A stretch of 64,000 bases of DNA, taken from assembly GCF_010091925.1 (NCBI RefSeq), contig NZ_WVID01000010.1, positions 215,298-279,297 of the forward strand. Reading direction: 5' to 3'. A model generated the notes under the pieces. The model ran no database searches, was not told where the DNA came from, and saw only the letters and a list, made by a program, of their open reading frames with translations. The position numbers were made by a program, and so were the translations under genes. Below are positions 54,080 to 63,444 of the stretch, piece by piece (position 1 is the first letter of the stretch; each line of letters begins with the position of its first letter). This DNA is from Nostoc sp. B(2019) (GTDB lineage Bacteria; Cyanobacteriota; Cyanobacteriia; Cyanobacteriales; Nostocaceae).

Positions 54080-55810
54080 TCAATAATGATTGCCAATTTT
54101 GCGATGATGGACGGCAGTAAGTGCATTTACTTTGGCAATTCGTCCGGTTTGGACTGTGCTGTAAATGACCCAATGATCTCCGCAATCCATACGGCTAGTA
54201 ATTTCACATTCCATATAAGCGAGAGCTTCCGCTAAGATGGGAGATTCATTAGTAGCAGGATATGTTTTTATCCCAGCAAAACGATCTGCGCCAGGAGCAA
54301 AACGCTTGAGAAAATGTTTCATTAATCCTTGATAGTTTCCTTCTTCTAAAACGTTTAAAACAAAGCGATCGCCAACATGCATAAAAGATTCAATTGCTCG
54401 CTCTTTAGCTACTGCGATCGCTACTCCTAAAGGATTAAGACTCGCCTGTGTCACCCAAGAAGCAAACATTGCGCTCTGAATCTCTCCTTTTTTGGCGGTG
54501 ATAATATACAATCCCGTACTAATACGTCCTAGGGATTTTTCTAGATCTGTATTGATGGATTTGATTTGTTTGATTGTGCGATCGCGGGTCAACCATTGAC
54601 CTATATCTGTCCCCGCTTCATCACAAAGTTGTTCGGTTGCTTGTGTTGGATTTTCTTTGACTAAGATAGGGGGAAATGCTTCAATTAATCCCAGTTCTTG
54701 AAACTTATTACGTAAAGGATAAAGCGGTTCATCTTCTCCACCTCCCGACTCTAATAAACCAATTGCTTGTTTATTATGAACAGCAGCTAAGATGGTACTC
54801 AAGGCAGCTTGAGCCATTACCGAAAATTGGGATGGCATTGCAATAATTAAACCAGAAGCTTGGGCGACTAACTCTCGAATTTCTTGAGGCTCGGTGTTAT
54901 TTAAATCTACTAATTCTACTGCTACACCTGTTTTTGTACATCCATGTGCCGTGGTACGTACTAAATGCTCACTAAATCCGTAATCTTCAACGTAAAATAA
55001 AGCTACTAATGTCTCTGTTTTCGCTTGTTCTAAACTCCAGCTTTGATACCGTCCAAGCCATTCTGGAATATAGTGTTTCAGTAAGGGGCCGTGTCCCGTT
55101 GCAACTGTTCCTATTTCTAAGTTTTCAATTCGCTTTAGAGCAGCTAAGACAGACCGCGCATTCGGCCCCATGAGACAATCATAATAATATGCAAAATCCT
55201 CTTCTATTAAAGTGAGATTTTCATCATAGGTATGGTCATCACAGTAGTGCATCCCAAACACATCACAGGTGTAGAGAGTGCAAGTTTTGTGATCATAAGT
55301 AAAGATTGTGTCAGGCCAATGTAAGTTAGGTGCAGAGATGAACTCTAATTCGTGTCCATTACCTAAATCTAAGCGTTCTCCACTTTTCACTTGTATAGAT
55401 TTAAATGGTTGATGAACCATATTTTCTAGAAATTGAATAGCTACCTTAGCACCAACAACGGTAATCGAGGGAGCTAATTGTAAAATATTTTTCACTAAGC
55501 CACTGTGATCGGGTTCTGTGTGACTAATAATCAAGTAGTCTATTTTGGTTGGATCAATCAATCCCGCAAGTATCTCAAGATATAACTGCTCAAACTTGCG
55601 GTGCGAAGTGTCAACTAAGGCAACTTTTTCTCCCTGAATCAAGAAAGAATTATAAGTTGTCCCATTCCGTAAACCAAATTCGATATCAAAACGCTCTCTA
55701 TCCCAGTCGAGACAACGAATAGCAGTAGTTTGGGGAGCAATTTCAACAGTTTCAATCGTCAAACGTCCTGAATTGGGAAGAACTTGAGTAAGCTGTGTGA
55801 GTGCAACCAT
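54080..55810 (-). CDS. flv4: Flavodiiron protein Flv4 (canonical diiron site)
   Basis: A 576-residue flavodiiron protein with the same three-domain plan as Flv2: beta-lactamase-like (about 30-265), flavodoxin (about 270-410) and flavin reductase (about 425-575). The diiron ligands are intact: H97-T-E99-P-D101-H102, the histidine in LHWPDT, the aspartate in TCDVFG and the histidine in TGHGP. Canonical ligands occur in Flv3 and Flv4; the adjacent PsiE-like gene decides for Flv4. It is the first gene of the operon, and the promoter lies in the 220-base space shared with the divergent deaminase gene. Confidence 0.92.
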   Translation of the reverse strand: MVALTQLTQVLPNSGRLTIETVEIAPQTTAIRCLDWDRERFDIEFGLRNGTTYNSFLIQGEKVALVDTSHRKFEQLYLEILAGLIDPTKIDYLIISHTEPDHSGLVKNILQLAPSITVVGAKVAIQFLENMVHQPFKSIQVKSGERLDLGNGHELEFISAPNLHWPDTIFTYDHKTCTLYTCDVFGMHYCDDHTYDENLTLIEEDFAYYYDCLMGPNARSVLAALKRIENLEIGTVATGHGPLLKHYIPEWLGRYQSWSLEQAKTETLVALFYVEDYGFSEHLVRTTAHGCTKTGVAVELVDLNNTEPQEIRELVAQASGLIIAMPSQFSVMAQAALSTILAAVHNKQAIGLLESGGGEDEPLYPLRNKFQELGLIEAFPPILVKENPTQATEQLCDEAGTDIGQWLTRDRTIKQIKSINTDLEKSLGRISTGLYIITAKKGEIQSAMFASWVTQASLNPLGVAIAVAKERAIESFMHVGDRFVLNVLEEGNYQGLMKHFLKRFAPGADRFAGIKTYPATNESPILAEALAYMECEITSRMDCGDHWVIYSTVQTGRIAKVNALTAVHHRKIGNHY

Positions 55811-56030
55811 AAGTTTTTTCCAAAAAGATATTATCTGGAGCGAGTGTTGTTCTTCTTATAGTTACCTGAAATACTCGATTAGTAAAATGCCAATTTCTAA
55901 GGCTATTCATTAGAAATATTTATTGTTTATTCTGATAGAATCACCATTGAAATTACTCAATGTTTATCATTACTTTTATCCTCAAGAATAAACGCGAGAA
56001 AATATAACTTTCAAGTTAGATTGTTTACCC

Positions 56031-56975
56031 ATGTCGTCAATGTTTCTTCCTCCTCCTATGCAGCAGATTAACAGTGCGATCGCCCACCGCGCTAATGTTG
56101 ATCTGTATGTGCTGCGCCTGGATCTCATACATCCGTGGGTTAACGGCAATAAGTGGTTTAAGCTGAAGTACAACCTATTGGAAGCCAAACAAAAAAATTT
56201 CACAACGCTGCTTACTTTTGGAGGTGCTTATTCTAACCACATCTATGCAACTGCGGCGGCTGGGAATCTTTTCAATTTTCGCACCATTGGCGTAATTCGT
56301 GGGGAGGAAAGGCTACCGCTGAACCCTACACTAAGGTTTGCAGTACAACAGGGTATGCAGCTTGTGTATCTCAACCGCGAGACTTATCGCCAGCGGCACA
56401 CAACAGCGCTACAAGAATATCTGCGGCAATGTTTTGGTGAAGTATTTATCATTCCCGAAGGTGGCTGCAACCTGAACGGTGTACGCGGTTGCACAGAGAT
56501 CATTAACACAGCGGAATTTGATACTATATGCGTGGCTTGTGGTACTGCTACTACACTGGCTGGAATTGCGCTTTCGTTGCATGAAGGACAACGAGCGATC
56601 GCTTTTCCCGTACTGAAAAACGGAGCATTTCTCGCACAAGAAATCGACAGCCTGTTGACGAATTATCTCGCTTCTGGTCTACCTGCACCAACTAAGCCAG
56701 GCCCTTGGGAACTGGTATGTGACTACCACTTCGGCGGCTATGCAAAGGTGAACGACGAGTTGCTAAGGTTTAGCCAACAGTTCAGAGATACACATGGTAT
56801 ACTCCTCGATTACGTATATACCTCCAAAATGTTTTATGGGGTGATGGATTTGCTACAGCAAGGATTTTTTTCTCAAAGCGATCGCCAAAGGCATCGTCTG
56901 CTGCTTGTACACACTGGCGGTTTGCAAGGCAATGCCGGCATAGAAGCGCGGCTACAAACATTTTCTAGTACCTGA
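56031..56975 (+). CDS. ACC deaminase / D-cysteine desulfhydrase family protein
   Basis: A 314-residue fold-type II PLP enzyme. The cofactor lysine is K41 (NGNKWFKLKYN), followed by TFGGAYSNHIYATAAAG (substrate and phosphate loop), PEGGCNLNGVRG and HTGGLQGNAG near the end. This family includes 1-aminocyclopropane-1-carboxylate deaminase and D-cysteine desulfhydrase. Bacterial members without proven ACC activity are mostly desulfhydrases, so the substrate is left open. ATG 56031 is used; a nearby second ATG four codons on is possible. It is divergent from flv4. Confidence 0.9.
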   Translation: MSSMFLPPPMQQINSAIAHRANVDLYVLRLDLIHPWVNGNKWFKLKYNLLEAKQKNFTTLLTFGGAYSNHIYATAAAGNLFNFRTIGVIRGEERLPLNPTLRFAVQQGMQLVYLNRETYRQRHTTALQEYLRQCFGEVFIIPEGGCNLNGVRGCTEIINTAEFDTICVACGTATTLAGIALSLHEGQRAIAFPVLKNGAFLAQEIDSLLTNYLASGLPAPTKPGPWELVCDYHFGGYAKVNDELLRFSQQFRDTHGILLDYVYTSKMFYGVMDLLQQGFFSQSDRQRHRLLLVHTGGLQGNAGIEARLQTFSST

Positions 56976-57083
56976 GTTGCCGCTTAGTCAAATATCAGTT
57001 AACTTTGTATGGAATTTTACTAATGTTAGCGAAATTCTATACTCAAATCTGATATTTACTCAAAATTAAGTAAGGTCAATTCA

Positions 57084-58865
57084 ATGTCTACATATACTGA
57101 TCGCATTCAGCCAACTAATTCTGCCATTGCTACCTATTTGGATAATCTTTTAGCTAGGAAGTATCAAGTCCCAACTTTTCAAAGAGATGTTGTCTGGGAG
57201 AAAGAAAATGTTAAAAAACTATGGGATAGTATTTATAAATTTTATCCTTTAGGAAGTATATTGATTTGGAAAACTAGTACGAAGCTTGAAAGCCATAGAG
57301 AAATAGGAGGTATTAAGCTTGCTGATAATTTCTCCTCTGGTGAGTACCAATATATCTTAGATGGACAACAAAGGACAACTGCCCTTTTAACTTCAATATA
57401 TGGCGGCAAGATTGTTGACAAGGAAAATTTTGATCCAACGCTATATATAGATTTGACTATTGAATTTACTGATGCCACCGATGACACAAGCTATACAAAA
57501 CGATTTTTATTTTGGGATGAAATTGATGATCGTAATAGTCAAAATAAAGGAAATCACAGCAAGAAGAAACGTTATGAAGAAAAACTAATTGTCAAGTTAG
57601 AAGATATTAAAAATAATTACAGCACTGTTGAAAAAAACCTGTATCAAAGTGGCTATGGTGACTACGATCATCCCTACAGACAACAGTTAGCAAAATGCAA
57701 AGAAGTTTTTGATAATTACAGAATTTCCTTTATTGAACTACGAGGTATTGAAGTTGCAGAAGTATGCCAAATATTTGAGCGTATCAATCAAGCTGGCAAA
57801 CCATTATATATCTTTGATATTGTGGTGGCTAAAACTTTTCGGATTGAAGATAAAGATAATGATATTCCTGGTTTTTATCTTCGCGAACTAATTAATAATT
57901 TTAGAGAGTCTATTGCTAGTAGTCAATATGCAAATATTGATGATTTGACATTACTCCAGATGCTAAGTGTAGTCATCAAAATTACGTTACCTAATGCAGG
58001 AATACAAAATATTACTGACAGATATCTTAATGAACTAAAAACAGAGCATATTGAAGCTGTATGGTTAGATTTTCAAACAGCGATTACTAAGACTTTCGAC
58101 TTTTTTGATAATTGTTTACATATCAAAGGCCCAAGGTTAATTCCTTATCGATATTTATATCTGACCATAACAGCATATTTTTATCGTAATAGTAAACCAG
58201 ACTATAGTTTTTTAGAAAAGTATTTTTGGTATTACAGCTTTCACAATGAAGATTTACTAACAAACACTACTCAAATTTGGCAACATATAGACTTTGTTAA
58301 TCAACAAAAGTCAAAGAATACTTACTCATTCAATCAATTTGAAATAGACAAGAATCGATTAAGAAAATCTTTATATAGTTATAGAGGTCGTTTATCCAGA
58401 GCAATACTATCACTTTATGCAAATCATAAACCGCAAGATTGGGCAAAACCTCATAAGTATGTTTTGTCTGATGTTTATTACCTACTTACAGATAAACCTA
58501 GCTTACACCATATATTTCCGGTTAACTTTATCAAACAAAGTGGCATTGCTAATCAAATAGAATCAGATAGCTTAATGAATATTGCTTATTTGTCTCAAAT
58601 AACTAATTTGAAAATTAGTGATAAAAATCCATTAGATTATCTCAAAGAATATGACGAGCCTAGTTTAGAGGCAGTACTACGCTCCCATCTTATACCTACC
58701 ACTATTATTGAATGGTCAAGAGCTAATACTCTCCCTGAAAAAGCTCTCAACGTTTTTGTTGAGGAAAGAATCAACCTCTTATTAGAGGCTTTAAAGCAGA
58801 AATTAGATGGAATTCAATTTAATGTTTTTGATTTGGGCGAGCGCATAGATAATGTCCATTTCTAA
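57084..58865 (+). CDS. GmrSD-like DUF262/HNH protein
   Basis: A 593-residue protein. The N-terminal DUF262 (ParB-like NTPase) domain (about 10-230) shows YQVPTFQRDVVWE and DGQQRTTAL (DGQQR at 93-97). The middle is alpha-helical. The C-terminal part (about 455-560) has LHHIFPVNF and later NIAYLSQITNLKISDKNP, an HNH/DUF1524-like nuclease signature. This matches single-chain GmrSD-type enzymes, which restrict phage DNA carrying modified (often glucosylated) bases using NTP. Its low GC and isolation suggest horizontal transfer. No methyltransferase partner is seen, which is expected for a modification-dependent enzyme. Confidence 0.85.
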   Translation: MSTYTDRIQPTNSAIATYLDNLLARKYQVPTFQRDVVWEKENVKKLWDSIYKFYPLGSILIWKTSTKLESHREIGGIKLADNFSSGEYQYILDGQQRTTALLTSIYGGKIVDKENFDPTLYIDLTIEFTDATDDTSYTKRFLFWDEIDDRNSQNKGNHSKKKRYEEKLIVKLEDIKNNYSTVEKNLYQSGYGDYDHPYRQQLAKCKEVFDNYRISFIELRGIEVAEVCQIFERINQAGKPLYIFDIVVAKTFRIEDKDNDIPGFYLRELINNFRESIASSQYANIDDLTLLQMLSVVIKITLPNAGIQNITDRYLNELKTEHIEAVWLDFQTAITKTFDFFDNCLHIKGPRLIPYRYLYLTITAYFYRNSKPDYSFLEKYFWYYSFHNEDLLTNTTQIWQHIDFVNQQKSKNTYSFNQFEIDKNRLRKSLYSYRGRLSRAILSLYANHKPQDWAKPHKYVLSDVYYLLTDKPSLHHIFPVNFIKQSGIANQIESDSLMNIAYLSQITNLKISDKNPLDYLKEYDEPSLEAVLRSHLIPTTIIEWSRANTLPEKALNVFVEERINLLLEALKQKLDGIQFNVFDLGERIDNVHF

Positions 58866-58900
58866 ATAAGCAATTATTTAGAAGTAGAATTGGGTTATTA

Positions 58901-58922
58901 GCCCAAAACTTGAGTTTTGGGC
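58901..58922 (+). terminator. Hairpin after GmrSD-like gene
   Basis: GCCCAAAAC (58901-58909), loop TTGA and GTTTTGGGC (58914-58922) form a perfect 9-bp stem 35 bases past the stop. No T-run follows, so it is terminator-like only. The region 58923-59088 has no gene. Confidence 0.5.
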
Positions 58923-59088
58923 GGGTGTGGGTGCTAATTGAGGTTAGTGCAACTCAGAATAGTTACTATACCTCTTGCAAAAGTCCGAAAATTATGAGTG
59001 TCATTCTGACCAGAACGTAGTGGAGGGAAGAATCTCCAAGATGTTTCGCTCCGCTCAACATGACAATTTAAGTATTTACGCAAGAGAT

Positions 59089-60375
59089 CTACTGTATTTT
59101 CAAACTCCTTTTTTTGAACTTTGACAACAGGAAATACAAAAGTCCTGCTACTACTAACGATGCTGAAAATGTAGGTTCTGGAACAGGTTGACTATTGTGC
59201 CCAGGCTGGTAAGACGCATTCCCTTGATTTGGGCTGAGAGATGCCAAAAGCCGCTCAATGTCGGTAGATATATTCTTGCTATTAATATTAGTGCCTTTAG
59301 AAAGGATGAGTCGGTTAAATGTCTGGGCGTCTGATACTTCAAGATTTCCTGTTAACCCAACAAAATCTTTACCTATTTTGCCTATGAGGGAGTTAATCAG
59401 GTTGTCAACATCAGTTTTGCTCCCTTGCGGAAACGATTCTAAACCAGCAATTGTTGTGTTGTCACCATCTACTATCCAGTTGCCATTACCAACGATTTTA
59501 TTACCACTAGTAAAGATCCAATTACCATTACCAACCACTGTGTTGTTATCGCCAAAATCCCAGTTGCCGTTGCCGATGGTTGCGTTATCTTTCCCAAATT
59601 GCCAATTACCATTACCTAGGGTAGCGTTGTTACTTCCGTCGTCCCAATACCAGTTGCCGTTACCAAGGGTTGCGTTGTCTTTTCCGAATAGCCAATTGCC
59701 ATTACCTATAGTTGCATTGTTCTTATTAAAGTTCCAGTTACCATTGCCAATGGTTGCGCTATCACTACCATAGTTTGAGTTGAAATTACCTATAGTTGCG
59801 TTGCCACTACCAAAGTTCCTATTACCATTACCAACGGGTGCGTTGCTTGCATTAAAGGGCGGGCTACCATCATTGGCAACAGGATTACTATTAGTTTTGG
59901 AAGTGTTACCGCTAAAGGGTATGTTATCACCAATAACTTCTTTTAACGGATCGAATGGCGATCGCTGAGGCAAACTGCCAGCACCAGCAAACGGGTTGCT
60001 ACCACCGCCAGTTGTAGTACTGCCACTGGCAAACGGGTTGCTACCACCGCCAGAAATGGGAGCGTTGCCACTTGCAAACGGGTTGCCTCCGCTTGCCAAT
60101 GCTTTATTATTATCTTTGAAAAAGTCTTCACCCAGAACTAGCTTCAAGCGATTAGAGACTAATTGCTGAAGTTTACTGCCAGCATCACCTGCAAACGGGT
60201 TGATACCGCCACCTGGAATGTTACTGCTGTTCGCGCCAGAGGTATTGCCAGTGCTACTTAAAGAGTTTAAACCCTCAAAGGGCGATCGCGAAGGCAAATT
60301 ACCACCAGCGAAGGGATTACCAGCGTTTGGGGTATTACCTCCACCATTCATTGAGTTAACAGTAGACGCTTTCAT
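59089..60375 (-). CDS. GNGNW-repeat PEP-CTERM protein
   Basis: A 428-residue low-complexity protein. In order: an N-terminal region with NPFAGG and SPFEGL units (about 1-170), ten or so copies of a 14-residue repeat NATIGNGNWxFGxD (about 190-325), a globular part (about 325-395) and a C-terminal PEP-CTERM tail (VPEPTFSASLVVAGLLYFLLSKFKKR). The tail normally marks exosortase sorting, but there is no N-terminal signal peptide, which is odd. Start ATG 60375 was chosen over TTG 60381 because its leader (AGGAG, 11-base gap) aligns with that of the neighbouring gene. Regular GNGNW repeats suggest a beta-solenoid. Function unknown. Confidence 0.75.
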   Translation of the reverse strand: MKASTVNSMNGGGNTPNAGNPFAGGNLPSRSPFEGLNSLSSTGNTSGANSSNIPGGGINPFAGDAGSKLQQLVSNRLKLVLGEDFFKDNNKALASGGNPFASGNAPISGGGSNPFASGSTTTGGGSNPFAGAGSLPQRSPFDPLKEVIGDNIPFSGNTSKTNSNPVANDGSPPFNASNAPVGNGNRNFGSGNATIGNFNSNYGSDSATIGNGNWNFNKNNATIGNGNWLFGKDNATLGNGNWYWDDGSNNATLGNGNWQFGKDNATIGNGNWDFGDNNTVVGNGNWIFTSGNKIVGNGNWIVDGDNTTIAGLESFPQGSKTDVDNLINSLIGKIGKDFVGLTGNLEVSDAQTFNRLILSKGTNINSKNISTDIERLLASLSPNQGNASYQPGHNSQPVPEPTFSASLVVAGLLYFLLSKFKKRSLKIQ

Positions 60376-60595
60376 CAGCAATGATTCTCCTATTTTTAAT
60401 TCAACAATTTAACAAACCAGAAAAATATCAAAAAAGGGAAGTTTTCAATCTAATTACTAACGTTACTTATTCGGATTCCGTCTTAAATATATTTGTTTTA
60501 ATAGTTTTGATGACAGTAATAAAACTGTCATCAACTCATAGTAAAAACGAACTTAACAATCCAAATTTTTACTTATAGGTAGCGGCATAATCTTA

Positions 60596-61114
60596 CTAAG
60601 CAAACGGATTGCTGCCACCTGCGAACGGATTATCGCCACCCGCAAAAGGATTATCGCCACCGCCTGCCATAGGACTACCACCACCTGCGAACGGATTGCT
60701 ACCACCTGCGAAGGGATTGCTACCACCTGCGGATGGATTGCTACCGCCTGCGAAGGGATTGCTACCGCCTGCGAACGGGTTACTACCACCAGATGAATTA
60801 CCACCGCTAGTAGCCCAAGGGTTAGTACCACCAGTGAAGACGCTGCCTTCAGCACGCGGATTGCCAAGATTAGCAAAGGGATTACCGCCGTATGGGGCAT
60901 TACCGCTATTTGGGTTGCTACCAGTACCAAACGGGTTATCACCACCACCAAACGGATTCTCGCCACCACCAACAGCGCTGCCAAAACCCTTGAGTATGGT
61001 GTCTGAATCTACACCTGGAATATCAAACAAGACACCAAAGGGTGATTGCCGAAGTAGCTCACTAGGATCGTTAGTAGAGGAGTTGCCACTACCAGCATTA
61101 TTAGAATCTGCCAT
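60596..61114 (-). CDS. NPFAGG-repeat low-complexity protein
   Basis: A 172-residue protein of unknown function. An N-terminal segment (1-45; ELLRQSPFGVLFDIPGVDSD) looks foldable. From about residue 50 it is a run of NPFGGG, NPFAGG, SNPSAGG and similar hexapeptides to the last residue. It has no signal peptide, no cysteine and no membrane segment. AGGAGG lies 10 bases before ATG. The gene shares its repeat type, the SPFxxL segment and a similar ribosome-site leader with the PEP-CTERM gene downstream on the same strand, so they are probably co-expressed relatives. Confidence 0.7.
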   Translation of the reverse strand: MADSNNAGSGNSSTNDPSELLRQSPFGVLFDIPGVDSDTILKGFGSAVGGGENPFGGGDNPFGTGSNPNSGNAPYGGNPFANLGNPRAEGSVFTGGTNPWATSGGNSSGGSNPFAGGSNPFAGGSNPSAGGSNPFAGGSNPFAGGGSPMAGGGDNPFAGGDNPFAGGSNPFA

Positions 61115-61339
61115 CAGGATTAATCCTCCTATTGTTAGGGTATGAATCTTGTTAACGTGACAACATCAGATAGACAGAGTAAGCCTAATTCGTAACTTTC
61201 TCACTGTTTTTGTTGTTGCCAGAGCTAGTTAATAGCTCTTGGGTTCTTAAGGTAATTTTGTTACCTTATGGAAAGTAAATAGTCAAGTTGTAATCAATAC
61301 TACTTACACTTAACAATTTAGGTAATTTAATCTCTAACT

Positions 61340-61505
61340 GCAATGAAAAATATGTTGATATATTTACCAGTTCTTTAGAACTTTTTAAAAAACAAGACAG
61401 AAAAATTGACTAAATTCTTTGTATGAAAATATATTATCTGATTCTACGTATGATATTGCAATGAAAAATATTTTGATATATTTGTCAATTCTTTAGATCT
61501 TTTTC
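61340..61505. repeat. Imperfect 47-bp direct repeat
   Basis: 61340-61386 and 61458-61505 share GCAATGAAAAATAT, TTGATATATTT and TTCTTTAGA in register (about 80% identity by eye), 118 bases apart. They lie upstream of the NPFAGG gene. No gene is seen in 61115-61574. Confidence 0.6.
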
Positions 61506-61515
61506 TACTAACAAC

Positions 61516-61550
61516 TAGATTCCCGACTTCTTTAATAAGTCGGGAATCTA
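61516..61550. repeat. Dispersed palindrome, perfect copy
   Basis: TAGATTCCCGACTT (61516-61529) and AAGTCGGGAATCTA (61537-61550) form a perfect 14-bp stem, 25 bases past the VanZ-like stop. It is the same unit as 3611-3643. It may terminate the VanZ-like transcript. Confidence 0.85.
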
Positions 61551-61574
61551 AGCCTAAGCCTAAAAAAGTTGATT

Positions 61575-61958
61575 TTATTCAGATTTACTAATAAGCTTAT
61601 GTCTTTCTGCTAACCAAGTAAATAGGACAATACCACATAAATCAGCGGCTAAGTCAACTAAGTCAAAGCTGCGATGAGGCGTAAATAGTTGAATTGTCTC
61701 GTCGATTATACAAAAAAACATTACAATCAGCGGTGCAAGTGGCAGAGAAATATCTAAAAATTGAATCTTACGTTTATTTAAGGCAAGATGACTTAAGTAA
61801 GCAGCGATTCCTAATAATAGGAAATGCAAGATTGTATCGTAATAGGGAAATTGTGATAATTCGGATGGGATGACTTTTAGGTAGGCTGATATAGAAATTG
61901 ACATTAAAATCCCAAAGTAAACCCAAAAGGCAAACACCCAGCGCTGATTAAATTTCAT
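61575..61958 (-). CDS. VanZ-family membrane protein
   Basis: A 127-residue protein with four hydrophobic segments (about 8-27, 41-61, 69-86 and 100-118). The family core DETIQLFTPHRSFDLVDLAADLCGI (about 85-109) is the classic VanZ-like motif. VanZ-like proteins are linked to resistance to some glycopeptides in Gram-positives, but in cyanobacteria the role is unknown. It appears monocistronic; a strong palindrome follows. Confidence 0.85.
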   Translation of the reverse strand: MKFNQRWVFAFWVYFGILMSISISAYLKVIPSELSQFPYYDTILHFLLLGIAAYLSHLALNKRKIQFLDISLPLAPLIVMFFCIIDETIQLFTPHRSFDLVDLAADLCGIVLFTWLAERHKLISKSE

Positions 61959-62086
61959 TTTAATGATTTTAAAAGGTGTTTATAACTACAAATATAACAA
62001 AGAGCATTCCGTAATTGGGAACGCTCTATTTTAGTAAAATCTGTTAAGACAATGTGAATTTAAATTGAAATTTCTAATTGGTAAAG

Positions 62087-62347
62087 CTAAGCATGGAGAT
62101 TTGCTTGTTCTTGCAACCATGGATCTACAGGTTGTCCATCCTTACGGCGTAATTCAATTTCTACTATCATCACTTCCTTTGAGCCTGGAGGGGCAGGTTT
62201 TTGATGAAAAATAACATCATAATCTAGTGGATTATGATTCCGTTCTTTCAACCATTCTTGTACCTTGGTTGTAGCAAAAAATGTTTGTCCTTGCTCAAAC
62301 ATTCGGGTGATTTGCATTTGTAGCGTGTAGGGATTTATGCGACTCAT
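62087..62347 (-). CDS. Small hypothetical protein
   Basis: An 86-residue soluble protein I do not recognise. It shows the pattern YTLQMQITRMFEQGQTFFATTKVQEWLKER, then YDVIFHQKP and VMIVEIELRRKDGQPVDPWLQEQ, that is, an alpha-beta layout with mixed charge. AAAGGCGG lies upstream of ATG. No membrane segment or motif suggests a function. It resembles small conserved cyanobacterial proteins in length and composition. Confidence 0.6.
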   Translation of the reverse strand: MSRINPYTLQMQITRMFEQGQTFFATTKVQEWLKERNHNPLDYDVIFHQKPAPPGSKEVMIVEIELRRKDGQPVDPWLQEQANLHA

Positions 62348-62772
62348 TTTCTACCGCCTTTGTAAAGTAATTTTGATAGTGGTTGTGTCCACTTGACATA
62401 ATCTGATGTTAGTTTAAGAGCAGGTAAGATGCCTACTCCACATCAAAGCAGATTTCCAACAGCTTTTTTACATTCATTTTGCAATATTAATACCGCGATC
62501 GCAAATCATGCTTGACTAAATTAGTGCGATGTCTGACGACAAGCTGCTCAACGTCTACGTACCTTGCAGTGGCGTTAAAGCAATGACGCCAAACTTATCT
62601 TCTATTATCAGGGTTCGGTAAACCTCATAATCCATAGTTGTTGAGTAGCCGTCAAAGTTAATCTATCTCAAGGAAAAGCCGGAAAACTTCCTGAGTACGG
62701 TAAACTGCAATACAAAAGTTATTAAGTGTCCGTTAAAATCAAAACTATAAAGCAAGTAAAGGAGCCACCAAG
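62348..62772. other. Gene-free spacer
   Basis: No gene is seen. It contains one HIP1-like site and the promoter region of the DUF4870 gene. Confidence 0.5.
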
Positions 62773-63147
62773 ATGCAAGTTACATACAATTCTGATAAAC
62801 GCAAATTGCTATCATCTCTGTCTCATGGAGCAATTTTCTTTAGTACAGCATTGTTTTCCATTGGGGTTCCAATTGTAATTAACTTAATGTCTGATGACCC
62901 AGTTGTTAAAAGTAATGCGAAAGAATCAATTAATTTTCACTTCAATGTTTGGTTCTGGGCAACTTTAATTGGAGTACCAATTGGGATTTTATCTTGGATA
63001 ACTTTTGGTATTGGTGGACTTTTGTTTTTCCCTGTTATTGCTCTTGGCTTTGCAATACACTGGGGGCTGACAATTTGGGCATTGTTACACTGTTTTACCC
63101 AGCCAGATGTACCGTTCCGTTATCCGTTTATTTTTCGATTGTTCTAA
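62773..63147 (+). CDS. DUF4870 membrane protein
   Basis: A 124-residue inner-membrane protein with three hydrophobic segments (about 14-40, 55-78 and 82-108). SHGAIFFS, then AKESINFHFNVWFW, is the typical DUF4870 pattern. The function is unknown; family members are small Tic20-like membrane proteins, common in cyanobacteria. AAGGAG lies 8 bases before ATG. It is followed by a good intrinsic terminator. Confidence 0.87.
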   Translation: MQVTYNSDKRKLLSSLSHGAIFFSTALFSIGVPIVINLMSDDPVVKSNAKESINFHFNVWFWATLIGVPIGILSWITFGIGGLLFFPVIALGFAIHWGLTIWALLHCFTQPDVPFRYPFIFRLF

Positions 63148-63180
63148 TCACGCAAACTCAAAATTAAGTTTGTTTTTGGA

Positions 63181-63212
63181 AAAGGGATTTGAACGAATAT
63201 CCCTTTTTTTAT
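63181..63212 (+). terminator. Intrinsic terminator of DUF4870 gene
   Basis: AAAGGGAT (63181-63188) pairs with ATCCCTTT (63199-63206), loop of 10 bases, followed by a T-rich run. It sits 34 bases past the DUF4870 stop, a convincing Rho-independent terminator. Confidence 0.85.
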
Positions 63213-63243
63213 TTATCATGCGATCGCTCTAGATTATTATCTC

Positions 63244-63444
63244 TTAAATGAGATCGACTGAGTATTTGATAATTTCTGCGTCCACAGTTGCAATAGTTAA
63301 ACCGTCATGTAAAGCTTGACAGATGAGCATCCGCTCAAAGGGATCTTTGTGCAATGATGTTAGACTGATCAACTGATTATCACCACTGATAAACCATAAA
63401 TAAAAATGGGTATCTATAAGAATTTTCGTCCGCCTCAAACGCAT
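63244..63444 (-). pseudogene. Decayed PIN-domain toxin (VapC-like), internal deletion
   Basis: 66 residues starting MRLRRTKILIDTHFYLWFISGD, the first strand of a VapC-type PIN ribonuclease with its catalytic aspartate. It then jumps directly to LHKDPFERMLICQALHDGLTIATVD, the last PIN motif. The central 60-65 residues of a normal 125-130-residue toxin are missing in frame, including the second acidic residue and the Trp-Glu block. It is therefore probably inactive. Its start lies within the last codons of the antitoxin gene, the usual overlapping layout for this pair. Confidence 0.75.

Noticed and set aside
51459-55810. Assignment of the two flavodiiron genes as flv1 and flv3.
   Set aside because: The PsiE-like gene between them and the order canonical, PsiE, non-canonical match the flv4-flv2 operon.
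59258-61145. Leu/Pro-rich plus-strand frames opposite the NPFAGG genes.
   Set aside because: Repetitive antisense of the repeat coding; the minus-strand frames have better starts and a PEP-CTERM end.
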